NCBI GenBank assembly: GCA_030054835.1
Contig: JASGVS010000007.1
Coordinates: 1 to 21,526, forward strand
Direction: 5' to 3'
Source of the DNA: UBA3910 sp002391465
GTDB lineage: Bacteria > Bacillota > Limnochordia > Darwinibacteriales > Darwinibacteriaceae
DNA length: 21,526 bases
Made by a program: the position numbers and the translations under genes. Under the pieces are notes generated by a model. That model searched no databases, was not told where the DNA came from, and saw nothing but the letters and a program-made list of their open reading frames with translations. Shown piece by piece: positions 1 through 6,305 of this stretch. Position 1 is the stretch's first letter; each line of letters begins with the position of its first letter.

Positions 1-55
1 GGCATTCCCTTAATATCTGTTCTTTGAATTCTTGCGTATAATCTCTTTTTGTCAT
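1..55 (-). CDS. Start of an IS3/IS911-type transposase (OrfA), partial
   Basis: The first 18 codons from ATG 55-53 read MTKRDYTQEFKEQILREC. This is the typical opening of IS3-family OrfA proteins, a short basic start followed by the first helix of the helix-turn-helix. A GGGGGAAG ribosome site lies 4 bases before the ATG. Upstream on the minus strand is a promoter-like pair, TTGGAG then 17 bases then TATCAT (about 99-77). The sequence in front of it, beginning near position 127 with TG and containing a CCCCCTAA run, resembles an IS150-group left end. The rest of the gene is outside the window. The reading competes with the longer frame 1-539 on the same strand, and an insertion into that gene explains both. 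Confidence 0.5.
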   Translation of the reverse strand, partial: MTKRDYTQEFKEQILREC

Positions 56-539
56 GAAACTTCCCCCTGATCTGAATGATAGCAGATAAAAGGATTTTCT
101 CCAAATCTATTAGGGGGCTAAATAGCAGCGACATTCCCGATGGTAAACGTTGGTCTATAGTGTCAAACTTCCAGACGCACGTAGAGCCAACCATCATTAC
201 ACTTCCGTTTAGCCGGTTTTTTATCTCATACATATACTTGGTGCGCCTTTTCCCGCACAACTCACAGGTGCCGTTTTTGACCACCATCTCATCGCTAGCG
301 CGGAACCATTGCCGCCCCAGCGACTTTATGACTTCTGGGAAAACATTCAGGACGTAGTTCACCCTTTCCTTGTCAAAGTCAAGGGTGTCCTCAAAATCCG
401 TTTCGTACACCGTTTCGTAGCGTTTTAGCAGTTCTCTTAGCCATATACTATCACTGTCCAAGTGGCTTCGAATGAACAACTCCCTGGCTTCCTTGGAAAT
501 CACGACTTTTTGCTTACGCCTCACTCTGCCTTCGGGCAT
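1..539 (-). CDS. Hypothetical protein with zinc-ribbon-like Cys motif, 3' end outside window or cut by an IS
   Basis: An open minus-strand frame starts at ATG 539-537, 10 bases after a GGAGG site, and has no stop before the window edge (about 179 codons seen). The N-terminal ~85 residues are charged and helical. Residues 92-125 hold a C-x2-C knuckle (Cys92, Cys95), then a Tyr/Ile/Asn-rich strand pair, then V-G-S-x-C-V (Cys121) and K-F. This C-x2-C ... G-S-x-C arrangement is familiar from small zinc-binding domains in phage and plasmid proteins; that assignment is from memory, and no specific function follows from it. The last ~43 codons overlap what looks like the left end, promoter and start of an IS3-type transposase (1-127). 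The gene may therefore be truncated near residue 137, with the remaining open frame accidental. Confidence 0.5.
   Translation of the reverse strand, partial: MPEGRVRRKQKVVISKEARELFIRSHLDSDSIWLRELLKRYETVYETDFEDTLDFDKERVNYVLNVFPEVIKSLGRQWFRASDEMVVKNGTCELCGKRRTKYMYEIKNRLNGSVMMVGSTCVWKFDTIDQRLPSGMSLLFSPLIDLEKILLSAIIQIRGKFHDKKRLYARIQRTDIKGM
77..127 (-). mobile_element. Candidate left end and promoter of an IS3-type element
   Basis: Read on the minus strand from about 127 down, the segment begins with TGCTATTTAGCCCCCTAA and continues into TTGGAG, 17 bases, TATCAT, followed by the ribosome site and the transposase-like ATG at 55. IS3-family left ends commonly carry the -35 box inside the terminal repeat, which matches this layout. 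The right end and target duplication are not in the window, so the exact boundary is a guess. Confidence 0.35.
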
Positions 540-732
540 CGTCTAAAAACCTCCTTTTCGGTTTGTGGACGGCCAATCCAGCTGTGTCCATGCTTATTAT
601 CGAAAGGAGCAGGGGTTCGGTTCGAAGTGCTGAGACTTGTGGCGCGGTGGATTGCCTCATCTGTTTTTGCTCATTCCCTCAGCCCTTCCTCCGTATACAA
701 CAGGTAGTATCAGAACAAATGTACCATACAAT
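540..732. other. Unassigned intergenic stretch
   Basis: Apart from the ribosome binding site of the gene ending at 539 (GGAGG near 550-554 on the minus strand), I see no convincing coding region, terminator or RNA here. The open frames on both strands are short, lack ribosome sites and show no recognisable motif. Confidence 0.4.
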
Positions 733-1011
733 ATGTACGAAGTCAAGATGCGCGCGGAAGTAAATGCATCGCACCTGCTCTTCCTGCTCTTTGGCAGTCT
801 AATATCGTATGGGTTCTTTGGTCATCGAGTCCTGAACGGAATAGCGACTAATCACCCAAACGCGTTAGGCAACCTGTTCGCAATCCGGGTACACTGTTCG
901 GACTGGTACACGCAGAGCAGGATCCATGAAAGCCTGAGAGAAGTGGAGCCGGTCAAGGGGGAAGTGAGGCAAGTCTTGGCGCGCTTGGACCAGATGGAAA
1001 GAGAGCTGTGA
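733..1011 (+). CDS. Possible small membrane protein, weak prediction
   Basis: A plus-strand frame of 92 codons from ATG 733 (or 87 from ATG 748) encodes a short basic start, one hydrophobic stretch of about 16 residues that could be a membrane segment, and a charged C-terminal ~30 residues with heptad-like spacing suggestive of a coiled coil. No good ribosome site precedes either ATG, and I do not recognise a family. It is the only candidate plus-strand gene in the window. It is followed 26 bases later by a 12-bp inverted repeat and a run of five T residues that could terminate it. It may equally be noise in a decayed region. Confidence 0.25.
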   Translation: MYEVKMRAEVNASHLLFLLFGSLISYGFFGHRVLNGIATNHPNALGNLFAIRVHCSDWYTQSRIHESLREVEPVKGEVRQVLARLDQMEREL

Positions 1012-1036
1012 GGGTATGGGGAGGCCTTCACTGATT

Positions 1037-1109
1037 CGTAAGCGTCAATACGCACGCACCTTGAAACCCAGCAAAGGAGTTAGTAAGTGTGGCGGTTTTG
1101 ACGCTTACG
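1037..1109. repeat. Perfect 12-bp inverted repeat with 49-base spacer
   Basis: CGTAAGCGTCAA at 1037-1048 is exactly repeated in inverse as TTGACGCTTACG at 1098-1109. The plus strand then continues with TTTTTAATAAA. It could be a long-loop terminator for a plus-strand transcript. Alternatively it could be the two ends of a small mobile-element remnant: the segment GTGGCGGTTTTGACGCTTAC resembles, from memory, terminal repeats of IS21-family elements. Confidence 0.5.
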
Positions 1110-1153
1110 TTTTTAATAAAGACGATGTACGGTTCACTTTTAACCAGAGGTAC

Positions 1154-1179
1154 AAAAAAACCCAGACCAAGTGATCTGG
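1154..1179 (-). terminator. Second rho-independent terminator downstream of the oxidoreductase operon
   Basis: On the minus strand CCAGATC-ACTT-GGTCTGG forms a 7-bp stem (one G-U pair) with a 4-base loop. It is followed directly by G and seven T residues. It lies about 105 bases beyond another minus-strand terminator and probably serves as a back-up stop. Confidence 0.65.
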
Positions 1180-1284
1180 ACAATCTGTGGGCAACGGGTC
1201 TTTCCAGGGCGCAGAGGCTTATGAATAGCGCAGGCTGCACTGTACCGCAGCACAGCTCAAAACTAGCTGCCTTCCCCTCCGAAT

Positions 1285-1325
1285 AAAAAAGCGCTGGAGA
1301 AAACCTCCGCTACAATTCCCAGCGC
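1285..1325 (-). terminator. Rho-independent terminator after the oxidoreductase gene
   Basis: Minus-strand reading gives GCGCTGG ... CCAGCGC, a 7-bp GC-rich stem. Its interior contains a second small hairpin (GGAG-GTTTT-CTCC), and six T residues follow. It sits about 38 bases after the stop of the Gfo/Idh/MocA gene and marks the end of the long minus-strand cluster. Confidence 0.75.
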
Positions 1326-1363
1326 CGGCCTGGCCCGGCAGATCCTGGCCTAATCCACAGCTT

Positions 1364-2614
1364 CTAGCTGTGGGTGGCTCTCCATTTCTGGATATCAACA
1401 ACCTGCTGCTTCTGCCTGGACTCTTCGGCGGCGAAGGCCACAATGTGGCTTTCCAGAGAGTCTTCCAGGTAAGTTAGATCATCTTGGAGCTCTTCTCCCC
1501 TCAACAAGCGCACAAAGTCACGCATTAAACCAAAATCTCCCCCACCGTGCCCTCCAGCGGGCTGCAGGACGCGAATTACCTGGCGCGATTCACCAAACCG
1601 GTGGATTTCGATGGTCCCAGCCTCGAAATCTGCGGTCAGTTCCCCATGGGTGCCAAAGATGCGGGTGATGCGGGTGATCTTGTTGGCAAAGGCCGTGAGG
1701 GCCATGTTCACTTCCAAACTGCTGCCGAGCCGCAGACTCACCGTCTGCACATCGGGCACGTTGTTATCGCAGCTGTACACGCAGCGGCCATAGGGGCCTT
1801 CCAGCAGAGCTTGGTATCTGCCCGCGAAGGAAAGGTCTTCTGTTATGACCGAGACGGGCCAGCCTTGGTTCTCGCTGATATACAGCTTGCGGGCAGAATA
1901 GGGGCACTGGGGCTCAATCCGGCAGTCAATGCACCTTTCCCCCGCCCCCGCAGGCTTAGCCGCCTCGGTAAAGTGCACCAGGGATGCGTTGGAGAAGATG
2001 GTTTGACACTGGGCCCCAAAAAGCCAGTACAAAAGGTCAAAGTCATGGCAGGTTTTGGCTAGGATAATGGGCGCAGCCACCTCCGTATTGCGCCAGTTGC
2101 CCCGCACATAGCTGTGGGCGAAATGCCAATAGCCGATATTCTCCAGGTGATCCACCAACCGGGGCTCACCGATTACCCCGCTGTCCAAGAGCCTTTTGAG
2201 CTGGCGGTAGAAGTTGGTGTAGCGCAGTACATGGGCCACCAAAACCCTGGCCTTGGTTTCCCGGGCTTTCTCTGCAATCAGCCGCGTACCTGCCCAAGTG
2301 TGGGCGATGGGCTTTTCCAAAAGGATGGTGTAACCCCGCTCCATAGCCTGCAGGGCAGGCTCCACATGGAGATCATCTAAAGTGGCAATGATGATACCAT
2401 CGGCCAGCCGCGGCTTAGCTAACAGTTCTTCCCAGCTCCCAAATTGGTTCTCCTCAGGAATGTGCTGCTCCTGGGCATATTTCCGGCGGCGGACCGGGTG
2501 GGGCTCAGCCACGGCCACGATCTCCACTGCACCGGGGTACTGGGTCACAAACCTCCCATAAGCCTGCCCCCGGTTGCCCGCGCCGATCACTGCGATGGTG
2601 ACTTTCCTGCTCAT
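1364..2614 (-). CDS. Gfo/Idh/MocA family NAD(P)-dependent oxidoreductase
   Basis: This is a 416-residue cytoplasmic dehydrogenase of the glucose-fructose oxidoreductase / inositol dehydrogenase family, which oxidises or reduces sugars, polyols and their derivatives. The N-terminal Rossmann fold shows G-A-G-N-R-G at residues 11-16. The conserved E-K-P motif with Lys101 lies at 100-102, and the catalytic His/Asp region is K-T-C-H-D-F-D at 187-193. An unusual C-x2-C-x5-C cluster (Cys228, Cys231, Cys237) sits in the C-terminal substrate domain. The start at ATG 2614 follows an AAGGGGA ribosome site, 27 bases after the aldolase gene, so the two are co-transcribed. It is the last gene of the cluster and is followed by two terminators. 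The substrate cannot be named. Members of this family act on apiose, apionate, inositols and many other sugars, and the context suggests an unusual sugar or sugar acid. Confidence 0.9.
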   Translation of the reverse strand: MSRKVTIAVIGAGNRGQAYGRFVTQYPGAVEIVAVAEPHPVRRRKYAQEQHIPEENQFGSWEELLAKPRLADGIIIATLDDLHVEPALQAMERGYTILLEKPIAHTWAGTRLIAEKARETKARVLVAHVLRYTNFYRQLKRLLDSGVIGEPRLVDHLENIGYWHFAHSYVRGNWRNTEVAAPIILAKTCHDFDLLYWLFGAQCQTIFSNASLVHFTEAAKPAGAGERCIDCRIEPQCPYSARKLYISENQGWPVSVITEDLSFAGRYQALLEGPYGRCVYSCDNNVPDVQTVSLRLGSSLEVNMALTAFANKITRITRIFGTHGELTADFEAGTIEIHRFGESRQVIRVLQPAGGHGGGDFGLMRDFVRLLRGEELQDDLTYLEDSLESHIVAFAAEESRQKQQVVDIQKWRATHS

Positions 2615-2641
2615 GATCTGTCCCCTTCCCTGAAAAGGATC

Positions 2642-3307
2642 TCACTCCAAACTGTCAGTTCCAAACCTCTGTCTATAATTATGGATAAAGCTCTCCACAC
2701 AGCCCTCTGTTAAGGGATGGTCAACTAAAGCGGGCAAAAGTTCCGGGTTGATGGTTATGCTCGGTGCCCCCGCAAGTAGCACCTGCAGAATCTGGCGGGA
2801 GTTTCTAAAGCTCGCTGCCAGAACCTTCGTGGGCAGACCGTGGAGCTGGAACAGCTTAACCAAATCGGCCACAACCTGTATCCCATCCCCGGACGTGCTC
2901 TCAATTCGGTTGACATAGGGGGCTACATAATCTGCCCCGGCCTTGGCCGCAAGCAGTCCTTGGGGCGCGGTGACGATCCCCGTTGCCGTTGTTCTGATTC
3001 CACTGGCCCGCAAAGCTTTAATGGCCTGCAGACCTTCGAGCGTAAGGGGTATTTTCACCACCACCTGCTCGTGCCAGCTCCTAAGCTGATACGCTTCCTT
3101 AATCATACCCGCAGAATCCTGGGCCAGAACCTGGACATGAACCAGTTTATCCTGGCCGATAATCTCAAAGATTTTCGGCACCACTTCCCCTGGCCTGATC
3201 CCTTCCCGGGCAATCAAGGTGGGATTGGTGGTCACCCCGTCAATGGACAGCCTTTCCGACCAGAATCTAATCTCCTCTAGATTGGCAGAATCTAGGAACA
3301 GCTCCAT
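2642..3307 (-). CDS. fsa: Fructose-6-phosphate aldolase / TalC-type transaldolase
   Basis: This 221-residue TIM-barrel class I aldolase is almost the same length as E. coli FsaA. FSA enzymes reversibly join or cleave dihydroxyacetone, hydroxyacetone or glycolaldehyde with an aldehyde such as glyceraldehyde 3-phosphate. The residues known to set FSA apart from true transaldolase fall at the same numbers: Asp6, Gln59 (Glu in transaldolase B), the Schiff-base Lys85 in V-V-K-I-P, Thr109, Ala129, Tyr131 in A-P-Y-V-N-R, and Ser166 in A-A-S-F. The start at ATG 3307 follows an AAGGGAAG ribosome site. It is separated by 185 bases from the upstream regulator and by 27 bases from the downstream oxidoreductase. 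With the split transketolase of the same cluster it could exchange C2/C3 units. The natural substrate may be a non-standard ketose. Confidence 0.9.
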   Translation of the reverse strand: MELFLDSANLEEIRFWSERLSIDGVTTNPTLIAREGIRPGEVVPKIFEIIGQDKLVHVQVLAQDSAGMIKEAYQLRSWHEQVVVKIPLTLEGLQAIKALRASGIRTTATGIVTAPQGLLAAKAGADYVAPYVNRIESTSGDGIQVVADLVKLFQLHGLPTKVLAASFRNSRQILQVLLAGAPSITINPELLPALVDHPLTEGCVESFIHNYRQRFGTDSLE

Positions 3308-3429
3308 ATCTATTTCTTCCCTTCTGTGTGCGCCTTCTCCTTACTGATTTTACACGCGCCTGCCAAAATCCTATCAAAGCTCCCAATTAGCGGCCCTCTG
3401 TTCAGACATACTCCTCCCACAGAAATGAA
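3308..3429 (-). promoter_or_regulatory. Leader of the aldolase gene with possible weak promoter
   Basis: On the minus strand this stretch contains TTGATA, 19 bases, TAAAAT (about 3376-3346), a plausible but long-spaced sigma-A promoter, followed by the ribosome site of the aldolase gene. No operator-like dyad is obvious. The aldolase and oxidoreductase genes may have their own start here or may depend on read-through from the GntR gene. Confidence 0.25.
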
Positions 3430-3468
3430 GCCCTGCCCGGCAGCTGCACAGCTCAATCAGCCCAGGGC
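3430..3468 (-). other. Intercistronic stem-loop after the GntR gene
   Basis: GCCCTG at 3430-3435 pairs with CAGGGC at 3463-3468, and the interior can form a second small stem (AGCTG-TG-CAGCT). There is no T-run on the minus strand, so it is not a standard terminator. It lies just downstream of the stop of the regulator gene. Confidence 0.35.
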
Positions 3469-3492
3469 AAGGCTTTTAGTTCTCGAACCTTA

Positions 3493-4230
3493 TTAATCCC
3501 GCTCGGTCCTGCTCTTCCCAGCGCGTCCATCCCCTGCCAGGTATTCAGCCAAACCGGCCAGGTTGCGCTTGTTGTACAATAGATGGCGGTAAGCTGCCTC
3601 CCGTGCCGCCTGCGGATCCCGGGCGGCAATGGCGTCAATAATCTCATGGTGAACTGCCAGGGCCGCTTGGCGTTCATATTTGGGGAATTTGTTGTACAGC
3701 GAGATCCCTGTGGTGATGATGGGGATCAGGTTGGGCATCACCAGATTGCCGGTGCTCTTGGCTATGCAGGTGTGAAGTTCAATATCAAAGGCCACAAAGT
3801 CTTCGTCGTTTTGCGCCAAACGGTCAATGGTGAGGCACAACTCCTTCATGCGCCGAATCTCCCGCTCGTCCGCATTCGCTGCCGCCAGGGCAGCAATGGC
3901 CGGCTCCAGGATCAAACGCACTTCGATTGTATCGGTGAGCAGTTTGTACTTGTCGCGGAAAAAAGCAAATCCCAAGGGATCATCCAAGACCCCCGGCCTG
4001 TTGGTGACAAAGGTACCTTTGCCCCTGCGGATTTCCAGGATGTTGCGGGCCACGAGCTGTTTTACCGCTTCGCGCACCGTACCCCGGCCCACGTTCAAGC
4101 GTTCAGCAAGCTCATACTCGTTGGGCAGCTTGTCCCCTGCCTCCAGATCCTGCTCAATCACAAGCTGGGTGATCTGCTCCACCACCCTGTCTACCAGCAG
4201 CTTTCTGCTGCCCTTCATCGCTTCAAACAT
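3493..4230 (-). CDS. FadR-subfamily GntR transcriptional regulator
   Basis: This 245-residue DNA-binding repressor or activator has an N-terminal winged helix-turn-helix at residues ~12-75 (K-L-P-N-E-Y-E-L-A-E-R-L, G-R-G-T-V-R-E-A, and the wing G-K-G-T-F-V). A C-terminal FCD ligand domain follows at ~95-230. The FCD metal-site residues are visible as Asp149-x3-His153, His194/His195 and His216. Such domains usually sense a sugar acid or other organic acid. The start at ATG 4230 lies 5 bases after GAGGTGA. A strong hairpin separates it from the preceding alcohol dehydrogenase, and the aldolase follows 185 bases later. It most likely controls this catabolic cluster, although I could not find a convincing FadR-type operator (TnGTnnnACnA) nearby. 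Confidence 0.9.
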   Translation of the reverse strand: MFEAMKGSRKLLVDRVVEQITQLVIEQDLEAGDKLPNEYELAERLNVGRGTVREAVKQLVARNILEIRRGKGTFVTNRPGVLDDPLGFAFFRDKYKLLTDTIEVRLILEPAIAALAAANADEREIRRMKELCLTIDRLAQNDEDFVAFDIELHTCIAKSTGNLVMPNLIPIITTGISLYNKFPKYERQAALAVHHEIIDAIAARDPQAAREAAYRHLLYNKRNLAGLAEYLAGDGRAGKSRTERD

Positions 4231-4283
4231 GGACTCACCTCAAGACTGTGCGTTTCGCTGTTGTGCTGATGCCGGCAGGACCT

Positions 4284-4320
4284 AGGACACAGGCAGGAGC
4301 CTCAGCTCCGCCTGTGTCCT
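4284..4320. other. Strong intercistronic hairpin without T-run
   Basis: AGGACACAGGC (4284-4294) pairs perfectly with GCCTGTGTCCT (4310-4320). An inner GGAG/CTCC stem (4296-4299 and 4306-4309) is separated from it by one bulged A, with a 6-base loop. Neither strand has a run of T residues after it. It lies between the alcohol dehydrogenase stop and the GntR start. It may be a weak terminator, a 3'-end stabiliser or an RNA processing site. Confidence 0.7.
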
Positions 4321-4327
4321 TCCTCTT

Positions 4328-5353
4328 CTAGCCGGCAGCCACCTCAAGCACGGCCTTCATCACCTGTTCAGGGTGTTCGTTCAGCTGCTTAAAGGCGGCG
4401 TGGAAATCTGCCAGCCCATAGCGCTGGGTAATAAAGCCTTCTGTTCTGATCTTGCCTTCAGCCAGCAGCTTGATGGCTTCCGCGTAGTCTTCCCTTACAT
4501 ACATCATATGGCCGATGAGCGCCACCTCCCGCCGCTGGATGCGGGGCACCTCTAGTTCCACGGGGTTTTTATAGTTCCCGGTAATCACAATCTCCGAACT
4601 GGGCCTGCTGGCCTCCAAAGCTGCGGCAAAGGTGGCACTGGTCGCGGCTGCATCAATGATGACATCCGCTTTCCGAGACCCGAAGGTTTGCTCTATGGCC
4701 TCTTGCAGACTCATTTCCGCCGTGTTTAGACAGTTTTGGATGCCGCACTGGCGGGCGAAGTCCAATCTGCTGTCCAGGATATCTGTGAGCAGAACCTGTT
4801 CAGCGCCCATGGCCTGAGCTGCCTGGGCCACAAGGTTGCCGATGGGCCCAGCTCCGATCACAGCGATGGTGGCACCCTTGTACTGCGCCCTTTTGACGGC
4901 ACCTACCGCCACCGCCGCGGGCTCCACCAGGACGATGCGGTCAAAGTCCATGTCCGGCGGGCAGAGGTGCAGATAGCTAGGTTCGATGGCCACATATTCC
5001 GCGGCAAAACCGTCGGCATGGACGCCCTTCACCTTGAGCTGTTCACAGACGTTAAACCGGCCAATGGTGCAGGGGTAGCACTTTCCACAGAAGATCTGGG
5101 GCTGAACCGTAACCCGGTCCCCCGGCTGAAAACCTGCAACCTTGCTGCCCACTTGCTCCACGACCGCACTCACTTCGTGTCCAGGCACCACAGGATAGGT
5201 CATGTAGCGGTGTTTTCCGTTATACATCTGCACGTCCGAGCCGCACACACCAATGGACATTACTTTCAGCAGCACCTGATCAGCTGCTATCTCTGGAACC
5301 GGGCATTCTACGAAATCGATAGTACCAGGAGCAGTGAAGACGGCCTTTTTCAT
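4328..5353 (-). CDS. Zinc-dependent medium-chain alcohol/polyol dehydrogenase
   Basis: This 341-residue cytoplasmic enzyme of the sorbitol / threonine dehydrogenase type oxidises a secondary alcohol of a polyol or sugar acid with NAD. Catalytic zinc residues are Cys37 (G-V-C-G-S-D), His59-Glu60 (P-G-H-E) and Glu144 (V-E-P). The structural zinc site is Cys89, Cys92, Cys95 and Cys103. The Rossmann motif G-A-G-P-I-G is at 167-172. An Asp after the second strand (L-L-T-D) predicts NAD rather than NADP. I chose ATG 5353 because the protein then begins MKKAVFTAPG, matching family starts, with GAGG 8 bases upstream. The longer frame to 5413 would overlap the transketolase gene. It starts 4 bases after the transketolase C-subunit stop, so the genes are tightly coupled. 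The substrate is unknown. Confidence 0.9.
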   Translation of the reverse strand: MKKAVFTAPGTIDFVECPVPEIAADQVLLKVMSIGVCGSDVQMYNGKHRYMTYPVVPGHEVSAVVEQVGSKVAGFQPGDRVTVQPQIFCGKCYPCTIGRFNVCEQLKVKGVHADGFAAEYVAIEPSYLHLCPPDMDFDRIVLVEPAAVAVGAVKRAQYKGATIAVIGAGPIGNLVAQAAQAMGAEQVLLTDILDSRLDFARQCGIQNCLNTAEMSLQEAIEQTFGSRKADVIIDAAATSATFAAALEASRPSSEIVITGNYKNPVELEVPRIQRREVALIGHMMYVREDYAEAIKLLAEGKIRTEGFITQRYGLADFHAAFKQLNEHPEQVMKAVLEVAAG

Positions 5354-5357
5354 GGCT

Positions 5358-6305
5358 CTAGCCTCGCTTCTGCGCCAGTGCTTCTTTAACTGCCTGCACC
5401 ACGGAGTCCACACCTAAGCCGTAGCGCTGGAGCAGCTCATCATAGGGCCCACTTTCGGCGTGTACGTCCTGCACACCCACGAACTTTTGGATGGCCTTGA
5501 CGCCGCTGGCAGCGAGCACTTCCGCTACGGCACCGCCCAAACCGCCGTAGATGTTGTGCTCTTCGGCGGAAATGATCACTCCCGTCTGCTCAGCAGATTC
5601 TATGATCAGCTCCCGGTCAATGGGCTTAATGGTGAACATGTCTACCACCCGCACGCTGATCCCGTCCTGAGCCAGCTCTTCGGCTGCGAGGACAGCTTGG
5701 CCCACCATAACGCCACAGGCTATGATGGTGGCATCGCTGCCTTCCCGCACAATCATGCCCTTGCCGGTCTGGAACTCGGTCCCCGGCTCATAGAGATTCA
5801 GAGTGGAGTCCCGGGATAATCTGATGTACATGGGACCTTCCGTTTCGATGGCGTTTTTCACCAGCCAATCGGTGAGCACTTCGTCAGAGGCTACAAAGAC
5901 CTGGAAATGGGGCAGTGCGCGCATAATGGCCACATCTTCCAAGGAATGGTGGCTGGGACCATCAAAGGCATCGGAAAGACCGCCATAGCCCCCCATTAGT
6001 TTCAGGTTTAGCTGGGAATAGGAGCCGAAAGCCCGAGCCCCGATTAAGCCAATGGAGGTGAGGAATACGGCGAATGTGTTTACAAAGGGAATCTTACCCG
6101 TGGTGGCCAGCCCGGCCGCCATATGGACCATGTTGGCTTCAGCGATCCCCACGTTGAAGAACCGTTCTGGAAATGCCTCCGCGAAAATGGACGATTTTGT
6201 AGAGCTGGATACGTCCGCATCCAAAACCACAACATTCTCATTCTGCGCCCCGTACTTCTTCAGCGCTTCTCCGTAGACATCTCTCAAAGCCCGACCTTTA
6301 CGCAT
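5358..6305 (-). CDS. Transketolase, C-terminal subunit (pyrimidine-binding half)
   Basis: This 315-residue protein corresponds to the second half of transketolase and works as the partner of the N-terminal subunit encoded just upstream. The thiamine-activating Glu56 lies in N-V-G-I-A-E-A-N-M (52-60), followed by the F-V-N-T-F strand. A C-terminal transketolase domain begins near residue 185. The complex moves two-carbon ketol units between sugars. The ATG at 6305 is preferred over a GTG three codons upstream: family members begin with a short basic stretch before R-A-L-R-D-V-Y-G, and the GGGGTGGAG ribosome region fits the ATG. It overlaps the N-subunit gene by 8 bases, which suggests translational coupling. 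Split transketolases often belong to special catabolic clusters, for example apulose-4-phosphate or sulfosugar transketolases. Confidence 0.92.
   Translation of the reverse strand: MRKGRALRDVYGEALKKYGAQNENVVVLDADVSSSTKSSIFAEAFPERFFNVGIAEANMVHMAAGLATTGKIPFVNTFAVFLTSIGLIGARAFGSYSQLNLKLMGGYGGLSDAFDGPSHHSLEDVAIMRALPHFQVFVASDEVLTDWLVKNAIETEGPMYIRLSRDSTLNLYEPGTEFQTGKGMIVREGSDATIIACGVMVGQAVLAAEELAQDGISVRVVDMFTIKPIDRELIIESAEQTGVIISAEEHNIYGGLGGAVAEVLAASGVKAIQKFVGVQDVHAESGPYDELLQRYGLGVDSVVQAVKEALAQKRG

Noticed and set aside
76..357. Plus-strand open frame of 93 codons at the left edge
   Set aside because: The minus strand here holds a frame with a ribosome site and a zinc-binding pattern, and the plus-strand product has no motif.
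1028..1240. Minus-strand open frame of 70 codons near the left boundary
   Set aside because: It spans a terminator hairpin with its T-run and the inverted repeat, and shows no ribosome site.
1355..1373. Hairpin CCACAGC-TTCTA-GCTGTGG over the stop codon of the oxidoreductase gene as a terminator
   Set aside because: The stem is perfect, but no T-run follows it on either strand, and a proper terminator lies just downstream.
3583..4285. Two long plus-strand open frames opposite the GntR regulator
   Set aside because: The regulator has a clear winged-helix and FCD domain with a good ribosome site; the antisense frames have neither.
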